A stretch of 64,000 bases of DNA from Bacteroides sp. Its GTDB lineage: Bacteria; Bacteroidota; Bacteroidia; Bacteroidales; Bacteroidaceae. The translations under genes were made by a program, and so were the position numbers. Numbering within the stretch: position 1 is the stretch's first letter; each line of letters starts with the position of its first letter. Location: the NCBI GenBank assembly GCA_021201335.1, contig JAJQFD010000054.1, positions 1 through 64,000 of the forward strand, written 5' to 3'. The notes under the pieces were generated by a model. The model saw only the letters and a list, made by a program, of their open reading frames with translations. It was not told the DNA's origin and ran no database searches. Positions 27,509-36,005 of this stretch are shown piece by piece.

Positions 27509-28000
27509 TCAACCCTTCCGCGCCTTTACCAGTTCTATGGATTCTTTACCCGTCAGATGCAGGATGTCCAGTTCTATCATGTGCAACCGTGCAAAACCCT
27601 TTTCTATTTCCTCGATACGTTCCTGCTCGTGTTCCGGACTATACCTTGCCGCCAACAATTCTATGGCTTTGCGCTTTTCAGCCTCGTCCGTGAGGATGCG
27701 GATATTTCCGAAAGCGATAACGCTCCGGAAATAGGTCGTAAATTCTTCGGGAACGACGTCATCCTGTTCGATCACACAAAACGACGCCTTACCGCAGTTC
27801 TCAATCGCGTCTATCTTATGCCCGGACAGGGCGCTGTGGAAATATATCTGGTTCTCATGGTAAACGTAACTCATCGGCAGCGCATACGGAAAGCCGTCGC
27901 CGCCCATAAGGGCAAGCACTCCCGATGTCATGCGATTGAGGATGGATAGGCTTTCGTCATGCGAAAGCTGTTGCCTTTTGCGGCGCATTTCCCTGACCAT
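27509..28000 (-). CDS. Pyridoxamine 5'-phosphate oxidase-family protein, Nim-like
   Basis: This 163-aa flavin-binding split-barrel protein starts MVREMRRKRQQLSHDESLSI and contains SGVLALMGGDGFPYALPMSY and YFHSALSGHKIDAI. These blocks match, from memory, the group that includes the 5-nitroimidazole reductases (Nim) of Bacteroides and many housekeeping relatives. Family membership is clear; a resistance phenotype cannot be deduced. It lies 6 bp upstream of the TnsA-like chimera on the same strand, in a GC-richer patch. Confidence 0.8.
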   Translation of the reverse strand: MVREMRRKRQQLSHDESLSILNRMTSGVLALMGGDGFPYALPMSYVYHENQIYFHSALSGHKIDAIENCGKASFCVIEQDDVVPEEFTTYFRSVIAFGNIRILTDEAEKRKAIELLAARYSPEHEQERIEEIEKGFARLHMIELDILHLTGKESIELVKARKG

Positions 28001-28041
28001 ATTTCTACTTTATTTCTTTTTGGATTCAATTATAGTTATTA

Positions 28042-28135
28042 TTACGCCGCCATCGCCGGTACACGGACCGGAACGGTGGTAAACGCACCGTAGCCGTTGC
28101 TCCGCAGGGCCACCCGCTTTGTCGGCACCACATCG
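28042..28135 (-). pseudogene. Detached 3' fragment of a second umuC
   Basis: Read on the minus strand this encodes DVVPTKRVALRSNGYGAF and then TTVPVRVPAMAA before a stop, nearly the same ending as the full polymerase at 28824-30188 (DVMPTKRVALRSNGFGAL...). No upstream polymerase sequence accompanies it. At its broken edge (28133-28151) lies a 19-bp sequence, TCGCTGCAATACTCCATCA, that also occurs inside the TnsA-like gene at 27081-27099, which suggests past recombination there. Confidence 0.75.
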
Positions 28136-28241
28136 CTGCAATACTCCATCATTCCAGCCAATTGGTTTGGGGCACTTCGAAAGCATTTCCCGGCGCAGTT
28201 TTGGGCGGTTCTTTGCGATTAGTTCAGTCGAATAAGACATA

Positions 28242-28780
28242 TTAGTTTACATGAGAACAATCAGTCTTTATATTAACCATAAGATTCCCAACCTTGGTTT
28301 TGAGGTTTTTATTAACCTTTATAAAAGGTATATTCCCCATAAAATGTTTCTTGCCTATTCCTATATGAAGCCAATCTCCGAGAGAAGTAAATTTATAGAT
28401 TGTTCCCTCGAATTCCACATCCCATTGATATCCGTGGGTTCCTCTGTCTTTTTTGCTCACGTATATTTTCCCCCTCACGATCTTGCTTCCGGGCGGCAAT
28501 AATGCTTTGAGTCTCTTTTCAATAATATATTGCCGTCCGTAAGTGGTTTGCAGCTTAAGTAAGAATGCAGCTGTAAAACACAAAACTGCTACGCCAAAGC
28601 CCATTAAAAACGAATTGTACCATGTAGAGGTATGGTTAATAAGCGTGAACATAACCAAAAATAACAAGGCCAGACCTGCACCCGTTATTATCCACCAACG
28701 GAAGCCGTATTTAAAAGCTTCCGGAATGGCATTTTTAACCGAGGGATAATATTTAATTGGATGTTTACTTTTTTACTCAT
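28242..28780 (-). pseudogene. Two-TM membrane protein of unknown function, frameshifted near start
   Basis: The readable frame (28242-28667 and further upstream) gives two hydrophobic helices (WWIITGAGLALLFLVMFTLI and FLMGFGVAVLCFTAAFLL) followed by a soluble beta-rich domain (GSKIVRGKIYVSKKDRG, DVEFEGTIYKF). The natural start appears to be the ATG at 28780, but the frame breaks at the A6 run (28769-28774 on this strand); a seventh A gives MSKKSKHPIKYYPSVKNAIP. I do not recognise the family. It sits between umuC and the umuC fragment. Confidence 0.6.
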
Positions 28781-28823
28781 TACTTGTTCCTTCAGATAAT
28801 TTTTGTTTGTCAAATATAGCGAT

Positions 28824-30188
28824 TTAAGCCGCCATCGCCGCTACCGGCACCGGTACGGTGGTAAGCGCCCCGAAACCATTGCTGCGCAGGGCCACCCGCT
28901 TGGTGGGCATCACATCGACGCACACCGGGAAATCTTTCTGCTGAGTCGTCCACCTGGGCGACAGCTTTTCCTGCCGCACCCACCAGTCGTAACTCTGCGG
29001 CCGCTGCATACCGGTATAGATCACTCCGCGTCCGTAGCGGCCTGTCAGGTAATCCCACGCTTTCATCAGACGATCCTCTTTGGCCCGGTCGCGGCAGTCG
29101 AAAAGGTTGGCCTGCACCTCTCTCTCCTTTACGATGTCGGAGGTCATAATGCCCGCTTTCTTATACCACCGTCCCGGCTTAAACATCGCCTTTATCGCAA
29201 GCCGGGCATATTCCCCGATCTCGATATTGGAGCTTGTAGCCACCGGCAGCGGAATGTCCACCCGTGTAACGCTCTGCTCGTGGTCGTCGCGGAACGGGTT
29301 CGTAGATAGGAATATGTGTATCTTCTTGGCCTTCAATCCCTGCCGCCGGAGCTTGGCCGCGTTCATCTGAGGATAGAACATGATGGCGCTGAAAAGTGCG
29401 TCCAGTTCATTCACATTGCGCCCGAAACTCCGCGAGACCATGATGTTCTTCTTCGGCGGCTCCACCATCTCGATGTCGATGCGGGACTGTCCCTGCAATT
29501 CGAGGAAAGTTTTCATGCCCACTTTCGTCATGTACTTCTGCACCCATTCGGGAGTTATCCGTCCGCTATACAGGAAATCGTAGGCGGTCATTATGCCCAT
29601 CTTATTGAGCCGCTTGCGGTGTTCGCGCCCGATACCCCACACGTCGCCGATCTCGGTAAGCTGTAACGCCTTGCGCCGCTGCTGATCGGAATATATCGGG
29701 CATACGCCGTGGTAGCCCGCGTGTTTCTTGGCGAAACTCGTCGCCGCCTTTGCAAGCGTTTTCGTGTGGGCAATACCGCAGCTAATGGGCATATGTAACC
29801 CGGTGCTGATCTGCTCGACGCACTCGTGCGCCTTAACGAGCAGCACATCCAACGGTGAATCGTCCCAGATGAAAATTTCGTCTATCGAATAATCCTCGAT
29901 AATATCGAAATGACGGCGCAGGATAGCCTTTACCCGCAGGGACATATCGGCAAAGAGTGTGAAATTGGTCGAAAAGACCTTGATGCCCTCGCGTTTGATC
30001 GTGGCGGACCACGGATGCTCGAACAACTTTGTACCCATAGCGATCCCGAACGCCTGCGCCTCTTTGGTCTGGGAAATGGAGCAGCCGTCGTTGTTACTCA
30101 GAACAACGACTGGTACGCCATTGAGCCACGGCATGAAAGCCCGGATACACGATGCGTAAAACTTGTTCAGGTCGAAATGCAGGTACAT
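28824..30188 (-). CDS. umuC: Y-family DNA polymerase, UmuC-like
   Basis: This 454-aa protein starts with the Y-family catalytic motif YLHFDLNKFYASC (first metal-binding Asp). It has PVVVLSNNDGCSISQTKEA, then IEDYSIDEIFI with the second acidic pair. The thumb helix-hairpin-helix region follows (TEIGDVWGIGREHRKRLNKM), and then the little-finger domain. The C-terminal 60 residues carry the ending duplicated at 28042. UmuC performs error-prone translesion synthesis when paired with processed UmuD. Here the S24 protein gene lies 8 bp upstream, giving a umuDC-type operon. The region is visibly GC-richer than its flanks. Confidence 0.92.
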   Translation of the reverse strand: MYLHFDLNKFYASCIRAFMPWLNGVPVVVLSNNDGCSISQTKEAQAFGIAMGTKLFEHPWSATIKREGIKVFSTNFTLFADMSLRVKAILRRHFDIIEDYSIDEIFIWDDSPLDVLLVKAHECVEQISTGLHMPISCGIAHTKTLAKAATSFAKKHAGYHGVCPIYSDQQRRKALQLTEIGDVWGIGREHRKRLNKMGIMTAYDFLYSGRITPEWVQKYMTKVGMKTFLELQGQSRIDIEMVEPPKKNIMVSRSFGRNVNELDALFSAIMFYPQMNAAKLRRQGLKAKKIHIFLSTNPFRDDHEQSVTRVDIPLPVATSSNIEIGEYARLAIKAMFKPGRWYKKAGIMTSDIVKEREVQANLFDCRDRAKEDRLMKAWDYLTGRYGRGVIYTGMQRPQSYDWWVRQEKLSPRWTTQQKDFPVCVDVMPTKRVALRSNGFGALTTVPVPVAAMAA

Positions 30189-30196
30189 AAATTCTC

Positions 30197-31019
30197 CTAC
30201 GGGAATATCTTTTTTTCGTACATTATCTTAACCACGCCGGACAACACGCCCCAGCGTTCCATTTCCATTCCTTTGTCTATCCTTATCGGCGGTATCGCAG
30301 TGTTTGGCGATACCAACTCGTTATAATCGCCGTGATGCTCCACCCGCTTCAAGGTAAATTGACGGTCGATGATGAACACGAGGATCGAATCGTCGTAAAC
30401 CTCCACCGTGTTGTCCACGATCAGCAGGTCTCCTTTCTCGATGCTGTCGCCCGACATACTTTCGCCTCCCGCCCACAGGTAGAACGTGGTGGGCCACCTG
30501 TTCCCGACAAGGTATTTCGCGTAGTCGATGCCCTGCTCGATAAGCGTGTCGGCGTGGCAGGCAGCCCTCCGATGCCTTTCGGCCTCGGGTATAGCCTGAC
30601 CACATGGGTAACGATGCCGAGCCTCTGGACCGTCTCGCCCTCGCCGAACCATACGGAGCGCACATCCGGATCGAGCGCCACAAGTTCCAGTTCCCCGCCG
30701 TGGCGTACCTCGCGGCGCAGGGTAAACTCATCGTCGATGAAGTACAGCCCGATGGCCTCCGGTTTCCACTTTACGGCCTCGTCGATCACTACCAGATCGC
30801 CGAAGATGATGCCCTCGCCGAACATCCCGCGATTCGTCGCCAACACGGCGCGGTTGTGCCGCTTGTTCCGGATAATAAACCTATTAATCGATGTAATTGT
30901 AAGCCTCGGCAGGATAGCCTGCGGCGACCTACCGCCGCCTTTAATCTTTCCGGGAGGTAAGCCGTGCCGCAGGACGCACCCCCCCCCGCAGGCGGTCGTC
31001 CTTTTTCATCTGCACACAT
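30197..31019 (-). pseudogene. Tandem S24 (UmuD/LexA-like) peptidase: inactive plus active domain, frameshifted
   Basis: Two S24 domains lie in series. The downstream one (ending at 30197) has the catalytic Ser in GESMSGDSI and Lys in FTLKRV. The upstream one keeps the same layout (NRGMFGEGI, GDLVVID, FTLRREV) but has Gly for Ser and Arg for Lys, so it should be inactive. They lie in two frames joined near the G-run at 30565-30567; one added G restores the frame. A G9 run at 30979-30987 blurs the N-terminus, so the start may be the ATG at 31019 or the GTG at 30846. UmuD-like proteins self-cleave and then bind UmuC, encoded next. Confidence 0.7.
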
Positions 31020-31375
31020 TATCAGTATTCTCCGGTAGCGTATGCAAACGGTCAGCCAAAAAAGCCGACGGGGGTACGCGCCGGGATAAAACCCGCCGCA
31101 GGGAGCGCCTCAATTACATTTTGTTGGTATGGTGGTGCGGGAATACCGCAGGAATGTTCCGTTACTATCTGTTGCTCGTTGTCCTCCTTTGTGAGCAAAG
31201 TTATGTAATAAAGTTCGGATTCGGAACAGGTCGGGCGTCTTTTTAGTTCATTTTTTCAACCGAACGCAGTATGTCAAATGGTTGGGGAATTATCGGCAGA
31301 AGGAGCGGAAGTAGTAACCGTTGGGGTAATGTCTATATCACAAAAAATATCTGTAACTTTCGGAAAACAAAAGCC
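31020..31375. other. Gene-free interval between the S24 operon and the flavodoxin gene
   Basis: Divergent promoter space of about 355 bp. The left part is GC-rich. I see no clear -33/-7 pair; a TAACTTTC at about 31351 is the nearest to a -7 box for the flavodoxin gene. SOS-type operators could be present, but I cannot point to a clear palindrome. Confidence 0.4.
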
Positions 31376-31900
31376 ATGAAAGGAAAGAACATATTTACCA
31401 CCGCCGAATATCACAGGCTGCGGGAATTGATTGTCGAGCGGAACAACACCCCGTCGGATAAGCAGCTTCCCGTGCGAAATAAGATGCGTGCGATCGGCTT
31501 CTATGGCCGCGACGATTGGGGTATCGTCGATATGCAGGTGGAGGATCTCGACAGCCTTATCGCCGAGGGAAAGATAATCATACAGGATAACGTGAGGATA
31601 GCCGTACTGTATCACTCCGTATCCGGCACCACAAAGCGCATTGCAGAAGCCATACTCCACGGCATAAACTCCGTGGATGGCGCAGAGGGTAGAACGTTTC
31701 CGATCGACGAGCCGGATGCGGAATATGTCAGGGAAAGCCGGTGCGTGATACTCGGTACGCCGGTATATTACGCGAGTATGTCGGGAGAGATAAAGATGTG
31801 GTTTGAGAAAGCCGCCCGTCCTTTAGGGATGACAGGAAAACTTGCGGGGGCCTTCGCCACCGCCGACTATGTGCATGGCGGCAGGGAGATAGCCATATAG
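31376..31900 (+). pseudogene. Flavodoxin-family protein, C-terminally truncated
   Basis: The ATG at 31376 gives 174 aa. Residues 1-75 are a helical N-terminal extension. A flavodoxin fold follows, with the FMN phosphate loop in VLYHSVSGTTKRIAEAI and the aromatic-loop region TPVYYASMSGEIKMWFEKAA. The protein stops right after DYVHGGREIAI, about 50-60 residues before a normal family end, and a minus-strand integrase ends 17 bp later. The remaining part of the gene is not found at the far side of the mobile region, so insertion plus deletion is likely. The protein may not fold. Confidence 0.75.
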
Positions 31901-31916
31901 AGTATATTAAGTCATT

Positions 31917-33152
31917 TCATGGTTTATGGGGCAAATCATCCGAAATTCCGTCCATTTCTCTCATTATTTTACTATCGAGAACCCTCGCGTAGTGTTGTGT
32001 CATTTTGGTATTAGAATGGCCGAGTATCTTTGCAACACTTTCAATCGAAACTCCATTACCGAGGGCAATAGTCGTAGCGAAAGTATGCCTTGCAAGGTGG
32101 AACGTAAGATTCTTCTCAATTCCAGCAAGGTCGGCAATCTCTTTAAGATAAGAATTTAGCTTTTGATTACTAATAACCGGAAAGATTTTGCCATTAGGTA
32201 GCTTGTCTTTATACTTATCTAAAATCATTTTCGGGATGTCCAGCAACGGAACATTTACATTTGTTCCGGTTTTCACCCGCTTTGTCATTATCCAAAGATT
32301 ACCATCAAATAATTTACGGATATGCTCTTTACGAAGTCCTGCTACATCTATATAAGCCAGCCCGCAAAAACAAGAAAAGATAAATAAATCCCGAACGTGT
32401 TCCAGCCTTTCAGAAACAAGCTTGAGTTTGAGGATTTTCTTGATTTCTTCCTCTGTAAGATAACCTCTATCAACTCTTTGTAAACGGATTTTGTAGTTTG
32501 CGAACGGGTCGCCAATAATCAGGCTATTATTACGTGCAATCAGAATGATACGTTTGAAAAACTGCATAAACTTAGCTGTGGTATTGGAATTACACTTACC
32601 GATGGTTTTCAGATATACCTCGAAATCAGTAATAAACATTAAATTTATTTCCTTCAGGGCTATGTCTGAAATGTTATATTTATATTGTATGAAGCTGGCA
32701 AGGTGCTTCCGGGTTACTTCATACTTTTGGTAAGTGGATGCAGATTTGGAGATACCTATAAGCTGCTTAACATCATTGTTATGCTTCTCAAATAAGTTTA
32801 ATAGGGTTTCGTGGTGTTCGGTATGACCTAAAAACTCGTTCTTGACTTTCTCGGCAGTTACATAATTATCCCGCCGTTGCTGTTCATGGTAGATTTGATT
32901 CAGGGATGCTTTAATATCATCCAGCAGGTTATTGAGTTGCCCGGCAGCTTTGCCTGTGGCTTTTCCTGCTTTCACATTCCAATTATTGGGATGAATGCTT
33001 TGTTTGGTACTAAACTGGCAGATTTTTCCATCAATGGTAATTCTTGCCATAATTGTTACCTCTCCATTACGCTTTTCCGACCCTTTTTTGAGGTAGAAAA
33101 GGACTTTGAATGTACTACGCAAACTGACAATAGAAAAAGCGAAGGGAAGCAA
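31917..33152 (-). CDS. Tyrosine recombinase/integrase 1
   Basis: A protein of about 400-411 aa; the real start may be the TTG at 33122 (LRSTFKVLFYLKKG), which matches the usual family beginning. An N-terminal arm-binding domain, a SAM-like core-binding domain (residues of about 110-205) and the catalytic domain follow. Catalytic residues are seen in HLARHTFATTIAL (His and Arg) and LGHSNTKMTQHYARV (His and Tyr). The first conserved Arg is not evident at CFCGLAYIDVAGL, as in the IntDOT group. Its 3' end lies 17 bp from the truncated flavodoxin gene, so it may belong to the element end there. Confidence 0.9.
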   Translation of the reverse strand: MLPFAFSIVSLRSTFKVLFYLKKGSEKRNGEVTIMARITIDGKICQFSTKQSIHPNNWNVKAGKATGKAAGQLNNLLDDIKASLNQIYHEQQRRDNYVTAEKVKNEFLGHTEHHETLLNLFEKHNNDVKQLIGISKSASTYQKYEVTRKHLASFIQYKYNISDIALKEINLMFITDFEVYLKTIGKCNSNTTAKFMQFFKRIILIARNNSLIIGDPFANYKIRLQRVDRGYLTEEEIKKILKLKLVSERLEHVRDLFIFSCFCGLAYIDVAGLRKEHIRKLFDGNLWIMTKRVKTGTNVNVPLLDIPKMILDKYKDKLPNGKIFPVISNQKLNSYLKEIADLAGIEKNLTFHLARHTFATTIALGNGVSIESVAKILGHSNTKMTQHYARVLDSKIMREMDGISDDLPHKP

Positions 33153-33400
33153 ATGAAGGTAACAGACTAATAGTCAAAACGAATGTCCATTTCTGTCTTT
33201 GAGTGGCGAGTAGCTAAAATGCCGATTTCGGCATAAAAAAGCAAACATTCCGTCTCTATAACGTTACCCATTTTTGACGGAGCAAAACACGGCAATTCAA
33301 TGACCTTTACTGTCTGATTATAACGCTGTTTGTCTGTGGTTTACATTGTTCGAATAACTCACATAGGAAGTAATTTTATAAACTTAATAATGTGAGTGTT
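33153..33400. other. Divergent control region between recombinases 1 and 2
   Basis: About 250 bp without a gene. It contains ACGTTACCCATTTTTGA at about 33260-33276, which resembles TCGTTACCCATTGTTGA at about 43274-43290 near the other end of the element. This pair could be part of recombinase-binding or end sequences, though the similarity is short. Confidence 0.4.
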
Positions 33401-34648
33401 ATGAGCAATGAATTGAAAGTGTCTTTCTATCTTAAAAGAGAAAGCAGATTAGAAAAAAATAGTACTGGAGAAAGTGTAGCTTATCTGATTACTGGCAAAA
33501 TAATCATTGGCAACAGCATCGCCCAGTTCGCTACCAAACTGAAAGTAGAAGAACGTCTTTGGCATGTCAAATCAGGACGGGCAACCGGCAAAAGCCGTGT
33601 CGCTGTGGAACTCAATAGAGAGATTAATAAAATTAATCTCTTAGTACATTCCCACTACAAGGATATTTTAGAGCGCACCGGAACGGTAACAGCTATTGAA
33701 GTTAAGAACGCCTTTCAAGGAATCGCATCCACACAGAAAACCCTACTTGTTCTGTTTGAAGAAATGATGCAGGAATTTCAATCAAGGATTGGCATAGACC
33801 GTTCCCTGTCAACTTACCGAGGTTATCAAAAGGTATATAAACATCTCGAATGTTTTATCCGAGAAAAGTATAAAATTCGAGATATATCCCTTACCCGACT
33901 GGATTTGCCCTTCATTGAAGCCTTTGATTTTTACTTGCGGGTAGAATGTGGATTAATGCCGGGGTCGGCAATTACAGATATTATTTATCTGCAAAAAGCG
34001 GCACGAATAGCCCTAAACCGAAACTTAATCAGTCGTCCGCCTTTTGTAGGATATAAACCTGAAAAGCCTGAAATAAAAACACGCTCGCTCACAAAAGAAG
34101 AATTGGAACGGTTTATTTCAACACCTCTCCCTTCTTCAAAACTCTGTTTCATTCGCGATTTGTTTGTGTTTTCCAGTTTTACCGGTATTTCGTATGCTGA
34201 CATTAAAAAACTTACATGGAAAGAAATTATCACAGAGAAAGACGGTAGCCAATGGATTTCTTCATCTCGGCAGAAAACAGGCGTTCCGTTTAACGTCAAA
34301 CTGTTGGAAATCCCCATACAGATAATAGAAAAGTATAGGGGATGCGCAAAAGCAAATTATGTATTCCGTATTCCTACGCTAACAACCATAAGCAACGCTT
34401 TGAGGAAAATCGCAACACATTGTAAGATAGAAAAGACCGTGACCTATCACATGAGCCGTCACAGCTTTGCTTCGCAAATTTGTCTCTCTCAGGGAGTTCC
34501 GATAGAAAGTGTTAGCCGGATGCTTGGTCACAGGGATATACGGACTACCCAACGCTATGCTCGTGTCAATAACGAGAAAATCGGCAACGATATGAAGCAA
34601 CTATCTATACGCCTTTCGAATAAATTTGATTATCCGGTAAGTAAGTAG
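33401..34648 (+). CDS. Tyrosine recombinase/integrase 2
   Basis: About 415 aa from the ATG at 33401 (MSNELKVSFYLKRE); a GTG at 33392 is possible. It has the arm-type N-terminal domain, a core-binding domain and the catalytic domain with YHMSRHSFASQICL and LGHRDIRTTQRYARV (the Tyr nucleophile). The sequence around FSSFTGISYADIKKL lacks the usual first Arg, as for its neighbours. It is followed after 30 bp by a third recombinase in the same direction. Paired recombinases of this size are a known layout in Bacteroides mobile elements. Confidence 0.9.
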   Translation: MSNELKVSFYLKRESRLEKNSTGESVAYLITGKIIIGNSIAQFATKLKVEERLWHVKSGRATGKSRVAVELNREINKINLLVHSHYKDILERTGTVTAIEVKNAFQGIASTQKTLLVLFEEMMQEFQSRIGIDRSLSTYRGYQKVYKHLECFIREKYKIRDISLTRLDLPFIEAFDFYLRVECGLMPGSAITDIIYLQKAARIALNRNLISRPPFVGYKPEKPEIKTRSLTKEELERFISTPLPSSKLCFIRDLFVFSSFTGISYADIKKLTWKEIITEKDGSQWISSSRQKTGVPFNVKLLEIPIQIIEKYRGCAKANYVFRIPTLTTISNALRKIATHCKIEKTVTYHMSRHSFASQICLSQGVPIESVSRMLGHRDIRTTQRYARVNNEKIGNDMKQLSIRLSNKFDYPVSK

Positions 34649-34678
34649 TAAAATAACAAGAATCAACTATATTCAATC

Positions 34679-35923
34679 ATGGAATATAATAGAAGCACTT
34701 TCAGCATATTATTCTATCTCAATACCAGTAAGAAAAAGAAATCGGGCAAATGTCCGATAATGGGGCGCATCAGTGTGGACGGAGAAAGCAAGGCTTTTAG
34801 TACTGGAATGGATATTGAGCCGAAACTATGGGATGCAGACAAGGGAATGGCTATCGGCAAGTCCGATGAAGCTCATACTATCAACAAGCAGATAGAATCC
34901 TTAAAGTCTGAACTGGAACAGCATTACCGGAATATGGTCGAAAATCAAGGTTTTGTAACTGCCGAATTGCTCAGAAATGCACTTCGTGGTATTGGAACGG
35001 TTCAAAATACAGTTATGCAGGAGTTCGCCGAACTGGTTGAAGAAAAACGGAAAAGTATCGGAATCAGGATAGTTGCTAGTTCTTTCGGCATCTATCCTGC
35101 TGCATACAGACATTTCAAAGGATTTTTGAAACACAAGTACAATGCCGATGATATTCCTTTCAGTATGGTTAATGGAGCGATGGTAGAAGAATATGATTAC
35201 TACCTGAAAATAGATGCCCGGTTATCTCCGAGAACGACAAAGGCAACTATGAAACCCTTCCGTACTGTGGCAATGCGAGCATTTAACAAGGGCCTGTTAC
35301 GAAATGACCCTTTCTTCGACTACACGTTTGAGAAGATAATATCTAATCCTCGATGGCTCTCCCACGACGAAATAGACCGCCTGATGAAATTGGAAATAAA
35401 AAGCCGTGCTCAAGATTTCGTTCGGGATATATTTTTGCTTTCGGTTTTTACTGGTATTTCTTACATAGATTTGAAAAACTTACAACACGCAGATATTAAA
35501 CAGCAGGAAGATGGCAGCCTGTGGATTATATTGAACCGGCAAAAAACTGGTGCAGCTTCGTATATTCCTTTACTGGATATTCCGAAGAAAATCATAGACA
35601 AGTATAAAAACACAAAGTTTTCAGGCGATGAGGGCAGGATTTTCAAGATACGGTCTTCTGCCAGTGTAAACGGACATTTGAAAGAGCTAGCCAAACTTGC
35701 CGGAATTAATAAACGGCTCGTCTACCACATGAGCAGACACTCGTTCGGAACGGAAATTTGCCTCTCACAGGGAGTTCCGATAGAAACAGTCAGCCGGATG
35801 ATGGGGCACCTCTCGATTAAAACCACCCAAATTTATGCGGAAGCCACCCGTACCAAAATTAATGAGGATATGACCAAACTGGCAGAACGGATTCAGGGGA
35901 AATATGAGTTGGTAAAGAATTAG
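34679..35923 (+). CDS. Tyrosine recombinase/integrase 3
   Basis: This 414-aa protein is related to integrase 2 and shares its domain order. It begins MEYNRSTFSILFYLNTSKKK, with GRISVDGESKAFSTGMDIEP in the arm domain. The catalytic end has YHMSRHSFGTEICLSQGVPI and MMGHLSIKTTQIYAEA. The near-identical SQGVPIE-VSRM segments in recombinases 2 and 3 suggest that they arose by duplication. Both are probably translated from one transcript. Which of the three acts on the element ends cannot be told. Confidence 0.9.
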   Translation: MEYNRSTFSILFYLNTSKKKKSGKCPIMGRISVDGESKAFSTGMDIEPKLWDADKGMAIGKSDEAHTINKQIESLKSELEQHYRNMVENQGFVTAELLRNALRGIGTVQNTVMQEFAELVEEKRKSIGIRIVASSFGIYPAAYRHFKGFLKHKYNADDIPFSMVNGAMVEEYDYYLKIDARLSPRTTKATMKPFRTVAMRAFNKGLLRNDPFFDYTFEKIISNPRWLSHDEIDRLMKLEIKSRAQDFVRDIFLLSVFTGISYIDLKNLQHADIKQQEDGSLWIILNRQKTGAASYIPLLDIPKKIIDKYKNTKFSGDEGRIFKIRSSASVNGHLKELAKLAGINKRLVYHMSRHSFGTEICLSQGVPIETVSRMMGHLSIKTTQIYAEATRTKINEDMTKLAERIQGKYELVKN

Positions 35924-36005
35924 TATTATCATTGATTTTCAGATGTTTTTATGATAGTTAAAGATTTATTGTTAAATTTGGCCAATACAATAAAAAGTAA
36001 TACTT

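Noticed and set aside
30332..31246. A 304-codon plus-strand frame opposite the S24 gene
   Set aside because: It lies antisense to two clear S24 domains in a GC-rich stretch where long chance frames are common, and its composition (S, T, R, P rich) fits no protein family.
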